From Ruminococcaceae bacterium UBA1741 (lineage in GTDB: Bacteria > Bacillota > Clostridia > Oscillospirales > Acutalibacteraceae): 64,000 bases of DNA. The stretch covers positions 18,494-82,493 of the forward strand of contig DCHX01000021.1 of the NCBI GenBank assembly GCA_002315685.1, in the 5' to 3' direction. This document shows, in pieces, positions 30,754-40,101 of this stretch. The notes under the pieces were generated by a model. That model worked only from the letters and a program-made list of their open reading frames with translations. It was not told the origin of the DNA and ran no database searches. Made by a program: the position numbers and the translations under genes. Every line of letters starts with the position of its first letter. The first letter of the stretch is position 1.

Positions 30754-31770
30754 ATGATAAGTGTTACCGGACTTACAAAAAGATACGGTTCACACCTTGC
30801 TGTTAAAGATGTAAACTTTAACATTGAAAAAGGTGAAATTATCGGTTTTTTAGGCCCTAACGGTGCCGGAAAATCAACTATTATGAATATCTTAACCGGT
30901 TATTTATCAACCACACAGGGAAAGGTTGAAATTGACGGATATGATATTACGGAATTTCCGGAGGAGGCTAAAAAGCGTATAGGTTATTTACCCGAAATAC
31001 CTCCGCTTTATACCGATATGAAGGTAAGAGAGTATCTTAACTTCATTTATGACTTAAAAAAGGTCAAGTTCCCCAAAAAGCCGCATATCGACGAAATTAT
31101 GCGACTTGTTAAAATTGATAATGTTTCGGGTAGGCTTATAAAAAATCTTTCAAAAGGTTATCGTCAAAGAGTCGGCTTTGCAAGTGCATTAGTCGGAAAC
31201 CCCGATGTACTTATTTTGGACGAGCCTACGGTAGGTCTTGACCCTAAACAAATTATCGAAATCAGAAATTTGATTACAAAGCTCGGAAAACATCATACGA
31301 TTATTCTTTCTTCTCATATCTTGTCTGAAATTCAAGCCGTTTGTAAAAGAATTATTATCATAAACAAAGGCAAGATTATTGCCGATGATACACCTGAGGC
31401 ATTGTCCGCAAAGCTTTCAAGCGATAATAGCTTGGTAGCCCGTATAGTTTGCGACGAAGCTAAAATGATAGAGGTTTTGAAAACCGTTAAGGATGTAGGC
31501 AATGTATCCTCTCTCGGCAAGGTTGAGGGCGGAGCTTACGATTTTGTTATCGAGCCTCTTGATAATGCCGATGTTCGTGCTGCTGTTTATAATAAGATTG
31601 TTGCAAGCGGAAAAACCTTGCTTTCCTTCACAAGCAATACTTTGTCGCTTGAACAGGTATTCTTAAAGCTTACCGAGGCGGACGAAAGTCAGCTTGATTT
31701 ATGGCTCGGCAACGCAAAAGAAACAACAGACGAAATTGAACTTGAAGAAAATGAGGAGGGCGAAGAATAA
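30754..31770 (+). CDS. ABC transporter ATP-binding protein
   Basis: The 338-residue protein is the ATPase of an ABC-2-type exporter. Walker A is GPNGAGKST near residue 36, the signature LSKGYRQRVGFA near residue 134, and Walker B LILDEPTVGLDP follows. The C-terminal 100 residues form the usual extension of GldA-like ATPases and end in an acidic tail. AGGAGGAG precedes the ATG. The permease start overlaps the stop (TAATG), and the auxiliary GldG-like and DUF4340 genes follow, the usual order for this exporter type. Confidence 0.93.
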   Translation: MISVTGLTKRYGSHLAVKDVNFNIEKGEIIGFLGPNGAGKSTIMNILTGYLSTTQGKVEIDGYDITEFPEEAKKRIGYLPEIPPLYTDMKVREYLNFIYDLKKVKFPKKPHIDEIMRLVKIDNVSGRLIKNLSKGYRQRVGFASALVGNPDVLILDEPTVGLDPKQIIEIRNLITKLGKHHTIILSSHILSEIQAVCKRIIIINKGKIIADDTPEALSAKLSSDNSLVARIVCDEAKMIEVLKTVKDVGNVSSLGKVEGGAYDFVIEPLDNADVRAAVYNKIVASGKTLLSFTSNTLSLEQVFLKLTEADESQLDLWLGNAKETTDEIELEENEEGEE

Positions 31771-32471
31771 TGTCTGCTATATTCAAAAGAGAATTTAAGG
31801 CGTATTTTAATACACCTATCGGTTATATTGTTTTAGCCGCTTTCTATTTTTTCTTGGGATACTTCTTTTCGGCAATTTACAGCAACGGTGCTCCTAATGT
31901 TGAAATGATAGTAACTTCAATGTCAACCGTAGCTATTTTCACTTTGCCTGTACTTACAATGCGACTTATGAGTGAAGACCGCCGTCAAAAGGTTGACCAA
32001 GCACTTATTACCGCCCCCGTAAAGCTTACTTCTATTGTTTTAGGCAAGTTTTTTGCGGCTTTTGCGGTATTTGCTCTTGCTTTTGCTCCTACCGTTATTT
32101 TTGAAATAATCGTAGCCGCTAAGGTTAGCGTTAATGTTTTCACTTATATCTATTCGCTTATAGGTATGCTTTTATTAGGCGGCGTTTTAATCGCTATCGG
32201 TATGTTTATTTCCTGCCTTACCGAAAGTCCGGCAATATCCGCCATACTGACACTTGTAATAAATATTTTTATCCTTTGTATGTCAAGCTTTGCAAGTATG
32301 ATAAGTGTTTCGTGGATTTCGACTGTTGTCGAAAAAGCGGCATTTTTGTCGGTTGCCGAAAACTTTTCGGGTAGTGTACTTAAAGTTACCGATATAATTT
32401 ATTTTGTAAGTATTATTGCAGCATTTGTCTTTTTAAGTGTTCGTTCGCTTGAAAAGAGAAGATGGTCTTAA
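31770..32471 (+). CDS. ABC-2 type permease (GldF-like)
   Basis: A 233-residue membrane protein with about six hydrophobic segments. It begins MSAIFKREFKAYFNTPIGYI, the typical start of gliding-type ABC permeases, and carries the cytoplasmic loop MRLMSEDRRQKVDQALITAPV. It is translationally coupled to the ATPase. The exported substrate is unknown. Confidence 0.9.
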   Translation: MSAIFKREFKAYFNTPIGYIVLAAFYFFLGYFFSAIYSNGAPNVEMIVTSMSTVAIFTLPVLTMRLMSEDRRQKVDQALITAPVKLTSIVLGKFFAAFAVFALAFAPTVIFEIIVAAKVSVNVFTYIYSLIGMLLLGGVLIAIGMFISCLTESPAISAILTLVINIFILCMSSFASMISVSWISTVVEKAAFLSVAENFSGSVLKVTDIIYFVSIIAAFVFLSVRSLEKRRWS

Positions 32472-32486
32472 TGGGAGGTTACGAAA

Positions 32487-34238
32487 ATGAGTGAAGAAAT
32501 CAAAAACACCGAAAACACTACCGACAACACTGCCGAAATTGAGACCGAAAACACAACTGACTCTAAAATAATTGAGGACAGCTCGGAAACAAAACAAAAT
32601 GTTCAAATTGAAATAAATGCCGAAGATTCCGAAGATGTCGAAGATGTTGCTGAAAAGATTTCAAAAGGCACAAAATCCAAAAAGCCTAAAAAAGAGAAAA
32701 AAATCCGCAACCAAGCTTTGCTTAAAAAGGGAAGCTATTCGGTTGGAATTACGGCTTTGGTTATTGCCGGTATTATCGTAATAAATGTTTTGTTCGGCGC
32801 TTTGGCAAACCGTTTTGTATTAGATTATGACTTTTCTACCGAAAAGAAAAATTCAATTACAAAAGAAAATATCGAATATCTTAAAAAGATTGATGATAAG
32901 GTTGATGTAATCGTTTGTGCAAGTGAGGACGACTATTCGAACTATATGAGCTATTTTGCACAGCAGTATTCGGTTACTTCAAGCGACACCGATTATTATG
33001 ACCAAACCTTAACGCTTGTTAAAAAGTATGCCGATTATAACAAGAATATAAATCTTAAATTTGTCGATTACTATTCATCGGAATTTTCCGAAATCACTTC
33101 AACCTACGGCTCTAATATTGCTTACGGCGATATTATCGTATCTGCAACAAAGAACAAGAATTTGCGTTCAAAAACTGTCGGCTTTACCGATATTTACGAA
33201 TTAACCGAGGATAGCACTTATGCGGCTTACTACGGTCAATCGGTATATACTGTCGGCGGCAATAATATTGAAAATGCTTTGACCGGTGCGATTTCTTATG
33301 TTATAAGCGATAAGACGGTTAAGGTTGCATTCCTTTCGGGACATTCAACTTATGACACCACTCAATCACAGTACAGAGAGTTGTTAAAATCAAACAACTA
33401 TGAAATCGTTGATGTTGACGACAAACTTATAAAGTCTATCCCCGATGATTGCGCATCTGTTGTAATTCCCGCTCCCGAAACCGACTTTTTGCCGGAAGAG
33501 TTGGAAGTTTTATCAAGCTTCCTTGATAACGATTCAAAGCTCGGCAAGGGAATAATCGTATTTGCTAACGAAAACGCACCGATGCTTTCTAACTTCTACG
33601 ATTTCCTCGACGATTGGGGAATAACGGTTGAAGACGGTATAGTTTTTGAAACAAACGACCAAAACCATCTTACCGACAACCCTTATGCGCTCGGCTCTTA
33701 TGTTACGGAGGATGCGGAGAATTTAGAAGCAAATCAGGTTTGTGTAACAAGTCAAAATGTACCGCTTTCCGCTTCGTTTGAAACAAGAGGCTCAATTACC
33801 GTAAAGAGCCTTGTTGCAACACCCGAAACTACCGTTATAGCTCCAAAGGGCTCGGATAATGATTTTGCAGGTGCCGACTCGCTCGAACAAAAGTCTTATT
33901 CTACTGCAATTATGTCTCAAAAGAACGACTATGACGATGATAACAACGAGATTGTAAGCTATGTTACCGTATTGTCAAGCACCGACTTTTTAAGCTCTGA
34001 TTATAATAATTATGACAGTTTTTACAATAAGGATATGCTTTTGGCAATAAGCGATACCGCCAGCGGTGTTGACACAAGAGATATTACCTTCGTTACTAAG
34101 AGTATTACCGATGAAAGCTTCCTTGACTCTGTTACCGAAAGTTCTTCAAATGCTATTACACTTATCTTTATGATATTACTCCCGCTTGCAGTAATCGTTA
34201 TCGGAATAGTTGTATTTATTAAGAGAAGGAATGCATAA
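32487..34238 (+). CDS. GldG-family ABC auxiliary protein
   Basis: This 583-residue protein has a long acidic, Lys-rich cytoplasmic tail (about residues 1-85), a membrane segment near residues 90-110, a large extracytoplasmic region and a C-terminal membrane segment (TLIFMILLPLAVIVIGIVVF). The outer region contains VAFLSGHSTYDTTQSQYRELL and matches the ABC-type auxiliary domain (PF09822, GldG). Such proteins pair with an ATPase and permease, as here. GGGAGG precedes the ATG. Confidence 0.85.
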   Translation: MSEEIKNTENTTDNTAEIETENTTDSKIIEDSSETKQNVQIEINAEDSEDVEDVAEKISKGTKSKKPKKEKKIRNQALLKKGSYSVGITALVIAGIIVINVLFGALANRFVLDYDFSTEKKNSITKENIEYLKKIDDKVDVIVCASEDDYSNYMSYFAQQYSVTSSDTDYYDQTLTLVKKYADYNKNINLKFVDYYSSEFSEITSTYGSNIAYGDIIVSATKNKNLRSKTVGFTDIYELTEDSTYAAYYGQSVYTVGGNNIENALTGAISYVISDKTVKVAFLSGHSTYDTTQSQYRELLKSNNYEIVDVDDKLIKSIPDDCASVVIPAPETDFLPEELEVLSSFLDNDSKLGKGIIVFANENAPMLSNFYDFLDDWGITVEDGIVFETNDQNHLTDNPYALGSYVTEDAENLEANQVCVTSQNVPLSASFETRGSITVKSLVATPETTVIAPKGSDNDFAGADSLEQKSYSTAIMSQKNDYDDDNNEIVSYVTVLSSTDFLSSDYNNYDSFYNKDMLLAISDTASGVDTRDITFVTKSITDESFLDSVTESSSNAITLIFMILLPLAVIVIGIVVFIKRRNA

Positions 34239-34264
34239 GTTTGAAAGATAAATCTTCCAAACTT
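34237..34264 (+). repeat. imperfect hairpin after the GldG-like gene
   Basis: AAGTTTGAAAGA and TCTTCCAAACTT pair across TAAA with one mismatch. A run of A, not U, follows, so it is a poor terminator. Confidence 0.4.
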
Positions 34265-34274
34265 AAAAAATTAT

Positions 34275-34388
34275 AACGCGCCGTTTTTCTCGCCTCTTAC
34301 GAGGCAACCGAAAAACATGGCATTTTATGACCATTCCTTTCGTTGGTCGTTTGTGCCTAAAAGCGTAGCGGAAAGGAATGGTCATAAA
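34275..34388 (+). promoter_or_regulatory. two stacked inverted repeats over a ribosome-binding site
   Basis: The first hairpin pairs GTTTTTC with GAAAAAC and, inside it, GCCTC with GAGGC (about 34282-34316). The second is an 18-base perfect inverted repeat: the arm at 34324-34341 (TTTATGACCATTCCTTTC) is the reverse complement of 34371-34388, with a 29-base loop. The 3' arm contains the AAAGGA ribosome-binding site of the next gene and an ATG, so the stem would hide them. No such structure precedes the other genes of the operon. Confidence 0.6.
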
Positions 34389-34389
34389 T

Positions 34390-35985
34390 ATGAGTGATTT
34401 CTTTGATAATGACAATGAGCCGAAAAACGAGGAAACGGCACAAGAGAATGAAAAGGTTGACTTTGACGAGTCAACCGTCTTTTCGGCACCTATTGAACAT
34501 TCGGCTAAAAAAACAAAAAAAGTTAAGGGTAAGCTTTTAATTAGGATTATTTCGGCATTTGTAACACTTGCTGTTCTTATAGGCGGAACAATAGCCGTAA
34601 TTAAGATTATACCCGAAAAAGAAGAAGAAACTCCCGAAACGAATGATTTGAAGAAAATTTCTCTTTGGAGTATTGAAGAGGATGACGCTTCTTATCTTAA
34701 AGTTACTAATTCTTCCTGCTCTTATGAAATAAACAAGACCGAAAAAACCGATGACGAGGGCGAAACTACGAATGTGTGGATACTCTCGGGTGTTGACAGC
34801 TCTCTTGTAAACAGCACCGCCGTTTCTTCTCTTGTTACGGGAATATTGAGTGTTGAAGCTATAAAGGATGTAACCGGTATAGATGCCGAAGCCTGCGGAT
34901 TCGGCGGTAATGATGCCGTTCATATTACGATTGGAAAAACCGACGGCAAAACGGTAGAATTTTATATCGGCAACACTACAACGGACAGCGCGGGATATTA
35001 TTTACAAATGGTTGATACGGGTAGTGTTTATCTTGTTGATGAGATTGTAAAAAGCGATTTTGAGGGGGATTTGCTCAGCTTTGCCGATGCAAGCTCAATA
35101 CCTCAAATATCCGAAACCGACGGTATGGGAGAATGCTTCCAAGACGGTACACTGTCGGTAGTTGACTCGATTACATTTGGCGGAAAACTATATCCGACAC
35201 CGCTTGTTATCGTTAAGAACGAAGAAAGCGAAATTTCAAGCTATTTAACATATAAGATTACTTCTCCCGAAGAACATTATGCCGATAGTATTGACGAAAT
35301 TTTCTCTTTGTTCCAAAGCGGTATTTCCGCAAACGGTGCATATTCGTATGATACTTCAAGCACAACCCTTAAAGCCTTCGGACTTAATACGCCCGACATT
35401 GTGCTTACCGTAAAGCTCGGAACGGTTAGTGTGGTTTATAAGTTTGCAAAGACCGAGAATGACGATTACGCCGTTTGGTCAAGCATAGGCAAGTTGATAT
35501 ACAAGGTTTCACCGGATACTATTTCATCACTTACCTCGGGAGACCCGTCTTCGTACTATTCAAATCTTATTTGCCTATATTCTATAAACGACCTTTCAAG
35601 CTTCTCGGTTGTAACGAGTGATAAAACCTATACCTTCGGCATTGCCGCTAATGAGGATGATGACGAAGACAACAACTATATTATCACATATAACGGAAAA
35701 ACCCTTAAATCAAAGAATTTCCAAAACCTTTATCAGTTTGTTGTATCACTTTCTTGCTATGACTTTACTATCGACAGTGCAACCTCTGCCGATAAGGTTT
35801 CGTTGGTGTTCGGCTTTAAGACGGGCACAAACATTACGGTTGATTTTGTAAGGTTTAATGATACGAAGTATCAGTATTACACTAACGGCAAGCCTATGGG
35901 TAAGGTTACCGTTACCGAGATAAATAAGCTTATTAAGAATGTTAAGCTTTTAGCTGACGGAAAAACAGTAGGCGAGATTAGTTAA
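34390..35985 (+). CDS. DUF4340 domain-containing protein
   Basis: A protein of about 531 residues with a short acidic cytoplasmic tail, one membrane segment (around residues 45-65, LLIRIISAFVTLAVLIGGTI) and a long extracytoplasmic part. It matches DUF4340 proteins that accompany GldG-type exporters. The block KVTNSSCSYEINK and the repeated IGNTTTDSAGYYLQ-type strands suggest a beta-rich fold. I prefer the ATG at 34390 to that at 34378, which lies only one base after AAGGA and inside the palindrome arm. A terminator follows. Confidence 0.82.
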   Translation: MSDFFDNDNEPKNEETAQENEKVDFDESTVFSAPIEHSAKKTKKVKGKLLIRIISAFVTLAVLIGGTIAVIKIIPEKEEETPETNDLKKISLWSIEEDDASYLKVTNSSCSYEINKTEKTDDEGETTNVWILSGVDSSLVNSTAVSSLVTGILSVEAIKDVTGIDAEACGFGGNDAVHITIGKTDGKTVEFYIGNTTTDSAGYYLQMVDTGSVYLVDEIVKSDFEGDLLSFADASSIPQISETDGMGECFQDGTLSVVDSITFGGKLYPTPLVIVKNEESEISSYLTYKITSPEEHYADSIDEIFSLFQSGISANGAYSYDTSSTTLKAFGLNTPDIVLTVKLGTVSVVYKFAKTENDDYAVWSSIGKLIYKVSPDTISSLTSGDPSSYYSNLICLYSINDLSSFSVVTSDKTYTFGIAANEDDDEDNNYIITYNGKTLKSKNFQNLYQFVVSLSCYDFTIDSATSADKVSLVFGFKTGTNITVDFVRFNDTKYQYYTNGKPMGKVTVTEINKLIKNVKLLADGKTVGEIS

Positions 35986-35993
35986 TTATAATG

Positions 35994-36034
35994 AACGGAC
36001 TGTAAAAAGACTTTTGCTTTTTACAGTCCGTTTT
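35994..36034 (+). terminator. Rho-independent terminator of the ABC exporter operon
   Basis: The arm ending ...CTGTAAAAAG (35994-36009) pairs with CTTTTTACAGTCCG (36017-36030), followed by TTTT. Confidence 0.9.
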
Positions 36035-36067
36035 CGCAAAAACAGTTATCGGAATACCAAATATTTC

Positions 36068-36097
36068 TTGACAATAACACTTATCAGAATATATACT
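36068..36097 (+). promoter_or_regulatory. SigA-type promoter of the sugar transferase operon
   Basis: TTGACA (36068-36073) and TATACT (36092-36097) with 18-base spacing; the leader is about 35 nt. Confidence 0.78.
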
Positions 36098-36139
36098 ATA
36101 TGTGAGTTATAATATGTATTTTCAGTGAGGTTTGACCTT

Positions 36140-37522
36140 ATGAAATTTTTAATACTAATAAGAAAAACGGTTATGTTTTTCGTTAAAGTCTTAATAACGG
36201 TTGCTATTACGGCTTGCTTTGTGGAAGTTTGGAACCGTAACTATGTAGAAGCTCTTTTCAGTAGTAAGGGTAACTACCTTGTTATTTTTTCGTTTATTTT
36301 TCTTTTTTCGGTTTTCTCCTCCCTTTTCGGAGCGTTTAATATCGGAATTTACCGAACTCACGAGATTATTTACAGTTTTTCGCTTTCCGCTCTTTTGACC
36401 GACTGTATTATGTATTTGGAATTAAGTCTTATCGCAAGAGCTCTTGTCGAAGTAAGACCGATGTTTTTTTGCCTTGTAATTCAGGTTGTTATGCTCTTTT
36501 TGTGCGGATTTGCCTCTAATACGATTTATTTTAAGCTTTATCCCGCAAGGCGAATAGTGGCACTGTTCAGCGATGAGCAGGAGGGCTTTAATCTTATTAA
36601 AAAAATGGGTGTTATTACTCAACGCTTTAAGATTGAATGTGGTCTTAATGTTGAGCATACCGATATGAAAACGATAAAGCATAATATTGATAAATATGAT
36701 GCGGTTGCGATTTGCGATATTGATAAAACCAAGCAAAAAGAAATAATTTCGTATTGCTATACCAATCAAAAGAGAACCTATCTTTTGCCGGATATTACCG
36801 ATATTATTATAAATAACGGATATGAGATACAAATAGGGGACACCCCCGTTATTATGAGCCGAAACAGAGGCTTGTCGCCTGACCAAATTTTCATTAAGAG
36901 AGTTTTTGATATAATAATTTCTCTTGTCGGAATTGTTGTTACAAGCCCTGTTATGTTGGCTTGTGCTGTTGCTATTAAGCTTGATGACGGCGGACCTGTA
37001 TTTTTTAAGCAAAACCGTGTTACAAAAAACGGTGCTATTTTTAATATATTAAAATTCCGTTCTATGATAACCGATGCCGATAAGGACGGCGCTAAAAAAG
37101 CGGAAAACAATGACGATAGAATCACACGGGTGGGCAGAATAATACGCGCCTGCCGTGTTGACGAATTACCTCAACTTTTTAATATACTGATAGGGGATAT
37201 GTCGGTTGTAGGCCCACGCCCCGAAAGAGTTGAGAATGTTTACGAGTATTCAACCGCTCATCCCGAGTTTGAGCTTCGCCATAGGGTTAAGGCGGGACTT
37301 ACGGGATATGCGCAATTATACGGAAAGTATAATACCTCTCCCGAGGACAAGCTTAATATGGATTTGATTTATATTGAAACATATTCTTTGCTTAAAGATT
37401 TGAAGCTTATTATTTTAACATTTAAGGTTTTGTTTATGAAGGAAAGCACAGAGGGCTTTGACAAGAGCGCTAACAGCAATATGACAAAGCCTAATATTAA
37501 ACTTAAAAATGAGGAAGAATAA
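36140..37522 (+). CDS. undecaprenyl-phosphate sugar-1-phosphate transferase
   Basis: This protein of about 460 residues is a bacterial sugar transferase that loads the first sugar phosphate onto the lipid carrier for capsule or exopolysaccharide. The N-terminal half has four or five hydrophobic segments and a CoA-binding-like domain, as in WbaP/EpsL-type enzymes. The C-terminal catalytic domain has FKQNRVTKNG, LKFRSM, RVGRIIRACRVDELPQL and GDMSVVGPRPER, all family signatures. The ATG at 36140 follows GAGG by nine bases. The sugar cannot be told from sequence. Confidence 0.9.
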   Translation: MKFLILIRKTVMFFVKVLITVAITACFVEVWNRNYVEALFSSKGNYLVIFSFIFLFSVFSSLFGAFNIGIYRTHEIIYSFSLSALLTDCIMYLELSLIARALVEVRPMFFCLVIQVVMLFLCGFASNTIYFKLYPARRIVALFSDEQEGFNLIKKMGVITQRFKIECGLNVEHTDMKTIKHNIDKYDAVAICDIDKTKQKEIISYCYTNQKRTYLLPDITDIIINNGYEIQIGDTPVIMSRNRGLSPDQIFIKRVFDIIISLVGIVVTSPVMLACAVAIKLDDGGPVFFKQNRVTKNGAIFNILKFRSMITDADKDGAKKAENNDDRITRVGRIIRACRVDELPQLFNILIGDMSVVGPRPERVENVYEYSTAHPEFELRHRVKAGLTGYAQLYGKYNTSPEDKLNMDLIYIETYSLLKDLKLIILTFKVLFMKESTEGFDKSANSNMTKPNIKLKNEEE

Positions 37523-37524
37523 TA

Positions 37525-38400
37525 ATGAACTTTGATGCAACACTTGTGGTATTGGCGGCAGGAATGGGTAGCCGTTTCGGCGGGCTTAAACAAATTGAGC
37601 CTATCGGTCCTAACGGCGAGGCACTTCTTGATTTTTCGGTTTATGATGCAAAAAAAGCGGGTTTTAATAAGGTTGTATTTATTATTAAACGCGCTATCGA
37701 AAAAGAGTTTAAGGCAACTGTCGGTAAAAGAATTGAAAAGATAATAGATGTAAGCTATGCTTTTCAGGAAACCGACAAACTACCCGACGGATTTATATGT
37801 CCCGAGGGCAGAGAAAAACCATGGGGTACAGGACACGCAATTTATTGCTGTCGTGATATTGTAAAAACGCCCTTTGCGGTAATAAATGCCGATGATTATT
37901 ACGGCGCCGATGCTTACACTGAAATTTATGAGCATTTGAAAAAGCAAACCGACAACTACTGTATGGTAGGATTCAGACTTCAAAACACCTTAACCGAAAA
38001 CGGCTCCGTTTCAAGAGGTGTTTGCGAGATAAAAGACGGTAAATTAGTGAGCGTTACCGAGCGCACAAAAATTATTGACTGTAAATATACCGAGGATAAC
38101 GAAACTTGGATACCGCTTCCGAGGGATACGGTTGTTTCGATGAATATGTGGGGATTTAACACCGATATATTCAAATATACCGAGGAATATTTGGTACAGT
38201 TTTTGAAAGAAAGAATAAACGAGCCGAAATCCGAATTTTATTTGCCGACTATTGTTACAAAGCTTATGGAAAACGGCATAAAAGATGTCAGCGTTTCGGT
38301 TGCGGAGGAAAAGTGGTACGGCGTTACCTATAAGGAAGATAAAGATGATGTCAAAAAGGCATTATCCGAAAAAATAAAATTAGGTCAATATGATTTTTAA
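37525..38400 (+). CDS. sugar-phosphate nucleotidyltransferase family protein
   Basis: A 291-residue protein with the nucleotidyltransferase start VVLAAGMGSRFGGLKQIEPIG (NTP-binding loop), then the metal-binding INADDYYG (about residues 117-124). It would make an NDP-sugar, but the exact nucleotide and sugar are not clear; the family is often found next to aminoglycoside- or glycan-related genes. It starts two bases after the sugar transferase stop, so both probably serve one surface-glycan pathway. Confidence 0.85.
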   Translation: MNFDATLVVLAAGMGSRFGGLKQIEPIGPNGEALLDFSVYDAKKAGFNKVVFIIKRAIEKEFKATVGKRIEKIIDVSYAFQETDKLPDGFICPEGREKPWGTGHAIYCCRDIVKTPFAVINADDYYGADAYTEIYEHLKKQTDNYCMVGFRLQNTLTENGSVSRGVCEIKDGKLVSVTERTKIIDCKYTEDNETWIPLPRDTVVSMNMWGFNTDIFKYTEEYLVQFLKERINEPKSEFYLPTIVTKLMENGIKDVSVSVAEEKWYGVTYKEDKDDVKKALSEKIKLGQYDF

Positions 38401-38412
38401 GGAGAAATTATT

Positions 38413-39030
38413 ATGAACAAAAAAATGATTATCGGCATTATTTCAGGTGTGGTAGTACTTGTTGCGGCAATTATTGTAGCGCTCTTAGCAACAAAGAAAA
38501 TCAATTTTAAGATTAACGCACCGAAAAACACTTCTTCGGTAGCGGACAGCTCTAACACCGTTTCGAATGAAACCGCTTCAAATGAAAACAGTGAAAGCAC
38601 AGATACTTTCAAAACCGAGAAAAAGGGTACTGACGGAAAAGTTGATGTTAAAGATATTGCGGTTGCAAAAAAAGACGAACTTATTACCGTACCGGTTTAT
38701 ATTACAAAGAATCCCGGAATAACCGCTTCAAAGGTCGTTCTTTCGTTTGATACAAATGTATTTGAGTATTCCTCTTGCTCGGGCGGAGAGATATTTGACG
38801 ATTGCAGCGGCAATTTTACGAACGGACAAATAATCTTAATTGCAAGCGATTCGGGACTTAACGATATTGTGGGTAACGGAATACTTGCAAATGTTGTTTT
38901 GAAAAAGAAAGATACCGCAAAAGCCGGAACATATTCGGTTACTGTCAATAACGCTGAGTGTGAGTTTGCAAATACCTCTGAGGAATTGGTAAGCGCCACT
39001 TTGGAAGTAGGAAAAATCACTATTAAATAA
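38413..39030 (+). CDS. membrane-anchored cohesin-like domain protein
   Basis: The 205-residue protein has an N-terminal membrane segment (about residues 5-27), a Ser/Thr/Asn/Glu-rich linker to about residue 70, and one beta-rich domain to the end. That domain begins ITVPVYITKNPGITASKVVLSF and resembles cohesins (PF00963), the modules that bind dockerins on cellulosomal enzymes. It ends without a second domain. It follows the glycan genes and precedes a terminator. Assignment as a true dockerin-binding cohesin is inference. Confidence 0.65.
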   Translation: MNKKMIIGIISGVVVLVAAIIVALLATKKINFKINAPKNTSSVADSSNTVSNETASNENSESTDTFKTEKKGTDGKVDVKDIAVAKKDELITVPVYITKNPGITASKVVLSFDTNVFEYSSCSGGEIFDDCSGNFTNGQIILIASDSGLNDIVGNGILANVVLKKKDTAKAGTYSVTVNNAECEFANTSEELVSATLEVGKITIK

Positions 39031-39037
39031 TTATTTT

Positions 39038-39077
39038 GGGGCCTAAAAACTTTTGTTTTTTACAAGGCTCCTTTTTT
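39038..39077 (+). terminator. Rho-independent terminator
   Basis: GGGGCCT (39038-39044) pairs with AGGCTCC (39065-39071) with one G-U pair, followed by TTTTTT. Confidence 0.75.
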
Positions 39078-39132
39078 ATGTTCTTTTTATAGCCTTATTT
39101 TCATATATTATATCAAAAGGAAGGCGATAAAA

Positions 39133-40053
39133 ATGAACGAATATTATCCCGAAGGATTGCTTATCGGAAGCGACGAAAACAAAAACCGACTGTCAAGTCT
39201 TACGGCAATTCAAAAGGCTAAGGAAGATTTATGTATTCTTGAAGGTAATGTAATAATGTGCGACAGTTCGCATAATATGACGGTTGACCTTAATTGTATG
39301 AGAGGTATTATCCCAAGAGATGAGGGCGCAATAGGTATTAAGGAAGGCACAACAAAGGATATTGCACTTATTTCCCGTGTCGGCAGGGCGGTTTGCTTTA
39401 CCGTTAAGGATGTTTTAATTGACGATTACGGAAAGCCCTATGCCCTTTTATCAAGAAAAGAAGCACAAATGCTTTGCATAAAAGATAAAATCTCAAAATT
39501 TTGTATCGGTGATGTTATAAAAGCAAAGGTTACCCATCTTGAATCCTTCGGTGCGTTTTGTGATATAGGTTGCGGAAATGTGGCACTTTTACCCATTGAT
39601 TCTATATCGGTTTCAAGAATTTCTCACCCCTCCGACCGATTTTTCGTAGGTCAAAACATCAGAGCAATTATAAGCAAAATCGAAAACGGAAGAATAACTT
39701 TAAGTCATAAGGAGTTACTCGGTACTTGGGAAGAAAATGCACGGCTCTTTTCGGTAGGTCAAACCGTGTCGGGAATAGTAAGAAGTGTTGAAGATTACGG
39801 AGTGTTTGTTGAGCTTACACCTAATCTTGCAGGACTTGCGGAGCCTAAGGATGATGTATATGTGGGACAGACGGCAAGTGTTTACATAAAAAATATTATA
39901 CCCGAAAAAATGAAGATAAAGCTTATTATTATCGACAGCTTTGATAAGGCTTTAAGAAAGGACTTCGAGTATTTTGATAACGGAGATAGGGTGAATAGCT
40001 TTTATTATTCGCCTATTGAGTCAAAAAAACAAATCATTTCGGAATTTTACTAA
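39133..40053 (+). CDS. S1 RNA-binding domain protein
   Basis: A 306-residue cytoplasmic protein with one degenerate and two clear S1 (OB-fold) repeats. The clear ones start near residues 125 (IGDVIKAKVTHLESFGAFCDIG) and 210 (VGQTVSGIVRSVEDYGVFVEL). It resembles the short ribosomal-S1-like proteins of Clostridia rather than full S1. AAGGAAGG precedes the ATG. The role is probably in RNA binding or translation, not further resolved. Confidence 0.85.
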   Translation: MNEYYPEGLLIGSDENKNRLSSLTAIQKAKEDLCILEGNVIMCDSSHNMTVDLNCMRGIIPRDEGAIGIKEGTTKDIALISRVGRAVCFTVKDVLIDDYGKPYALLSRKEAQMLCIKDKISKFCIGDVIKAKVTHLESFGAFCDIGCGNVALLPIDSISVSRISHPSDRFFVGQNIRAIISKIENGRITLSHKELLGTWEENARLFSVGQTVSGIVRSVEDYGVFVELTPNLAGLAEPKDDVYVGQTASVYIKNIIPEKMKIKLIIIDSFDKALRKDFEYFDNGDRVNSFYYSPIESKKQIISEFY

Positions 40054-40057
40054 AAAC

Positions 40058-40089
40058 AACACCGATAAGCCTCTTGACTTATCGGTGTT
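40058..40089. terminator. bidirectional terminator
   Basis: AACACCGATAAG (40058-40069) pairs exactly with CTTATCGGTGTT (40078-40089). On the minus strand it is followed by a U-run, so it mainly ends the Cys-rich gene and also separates it from the convergent S1 gene. Confidence 0.85.
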
Positions 40090-40101
40090 ATCAATTTATA
40101 T

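Noticed and set aside
36422..37012. 196-codon minus-strand frame within the sugar transferase gene
   Set aside because: Asn/Lys/Ile-rich antisense shadow of the transferase domain.
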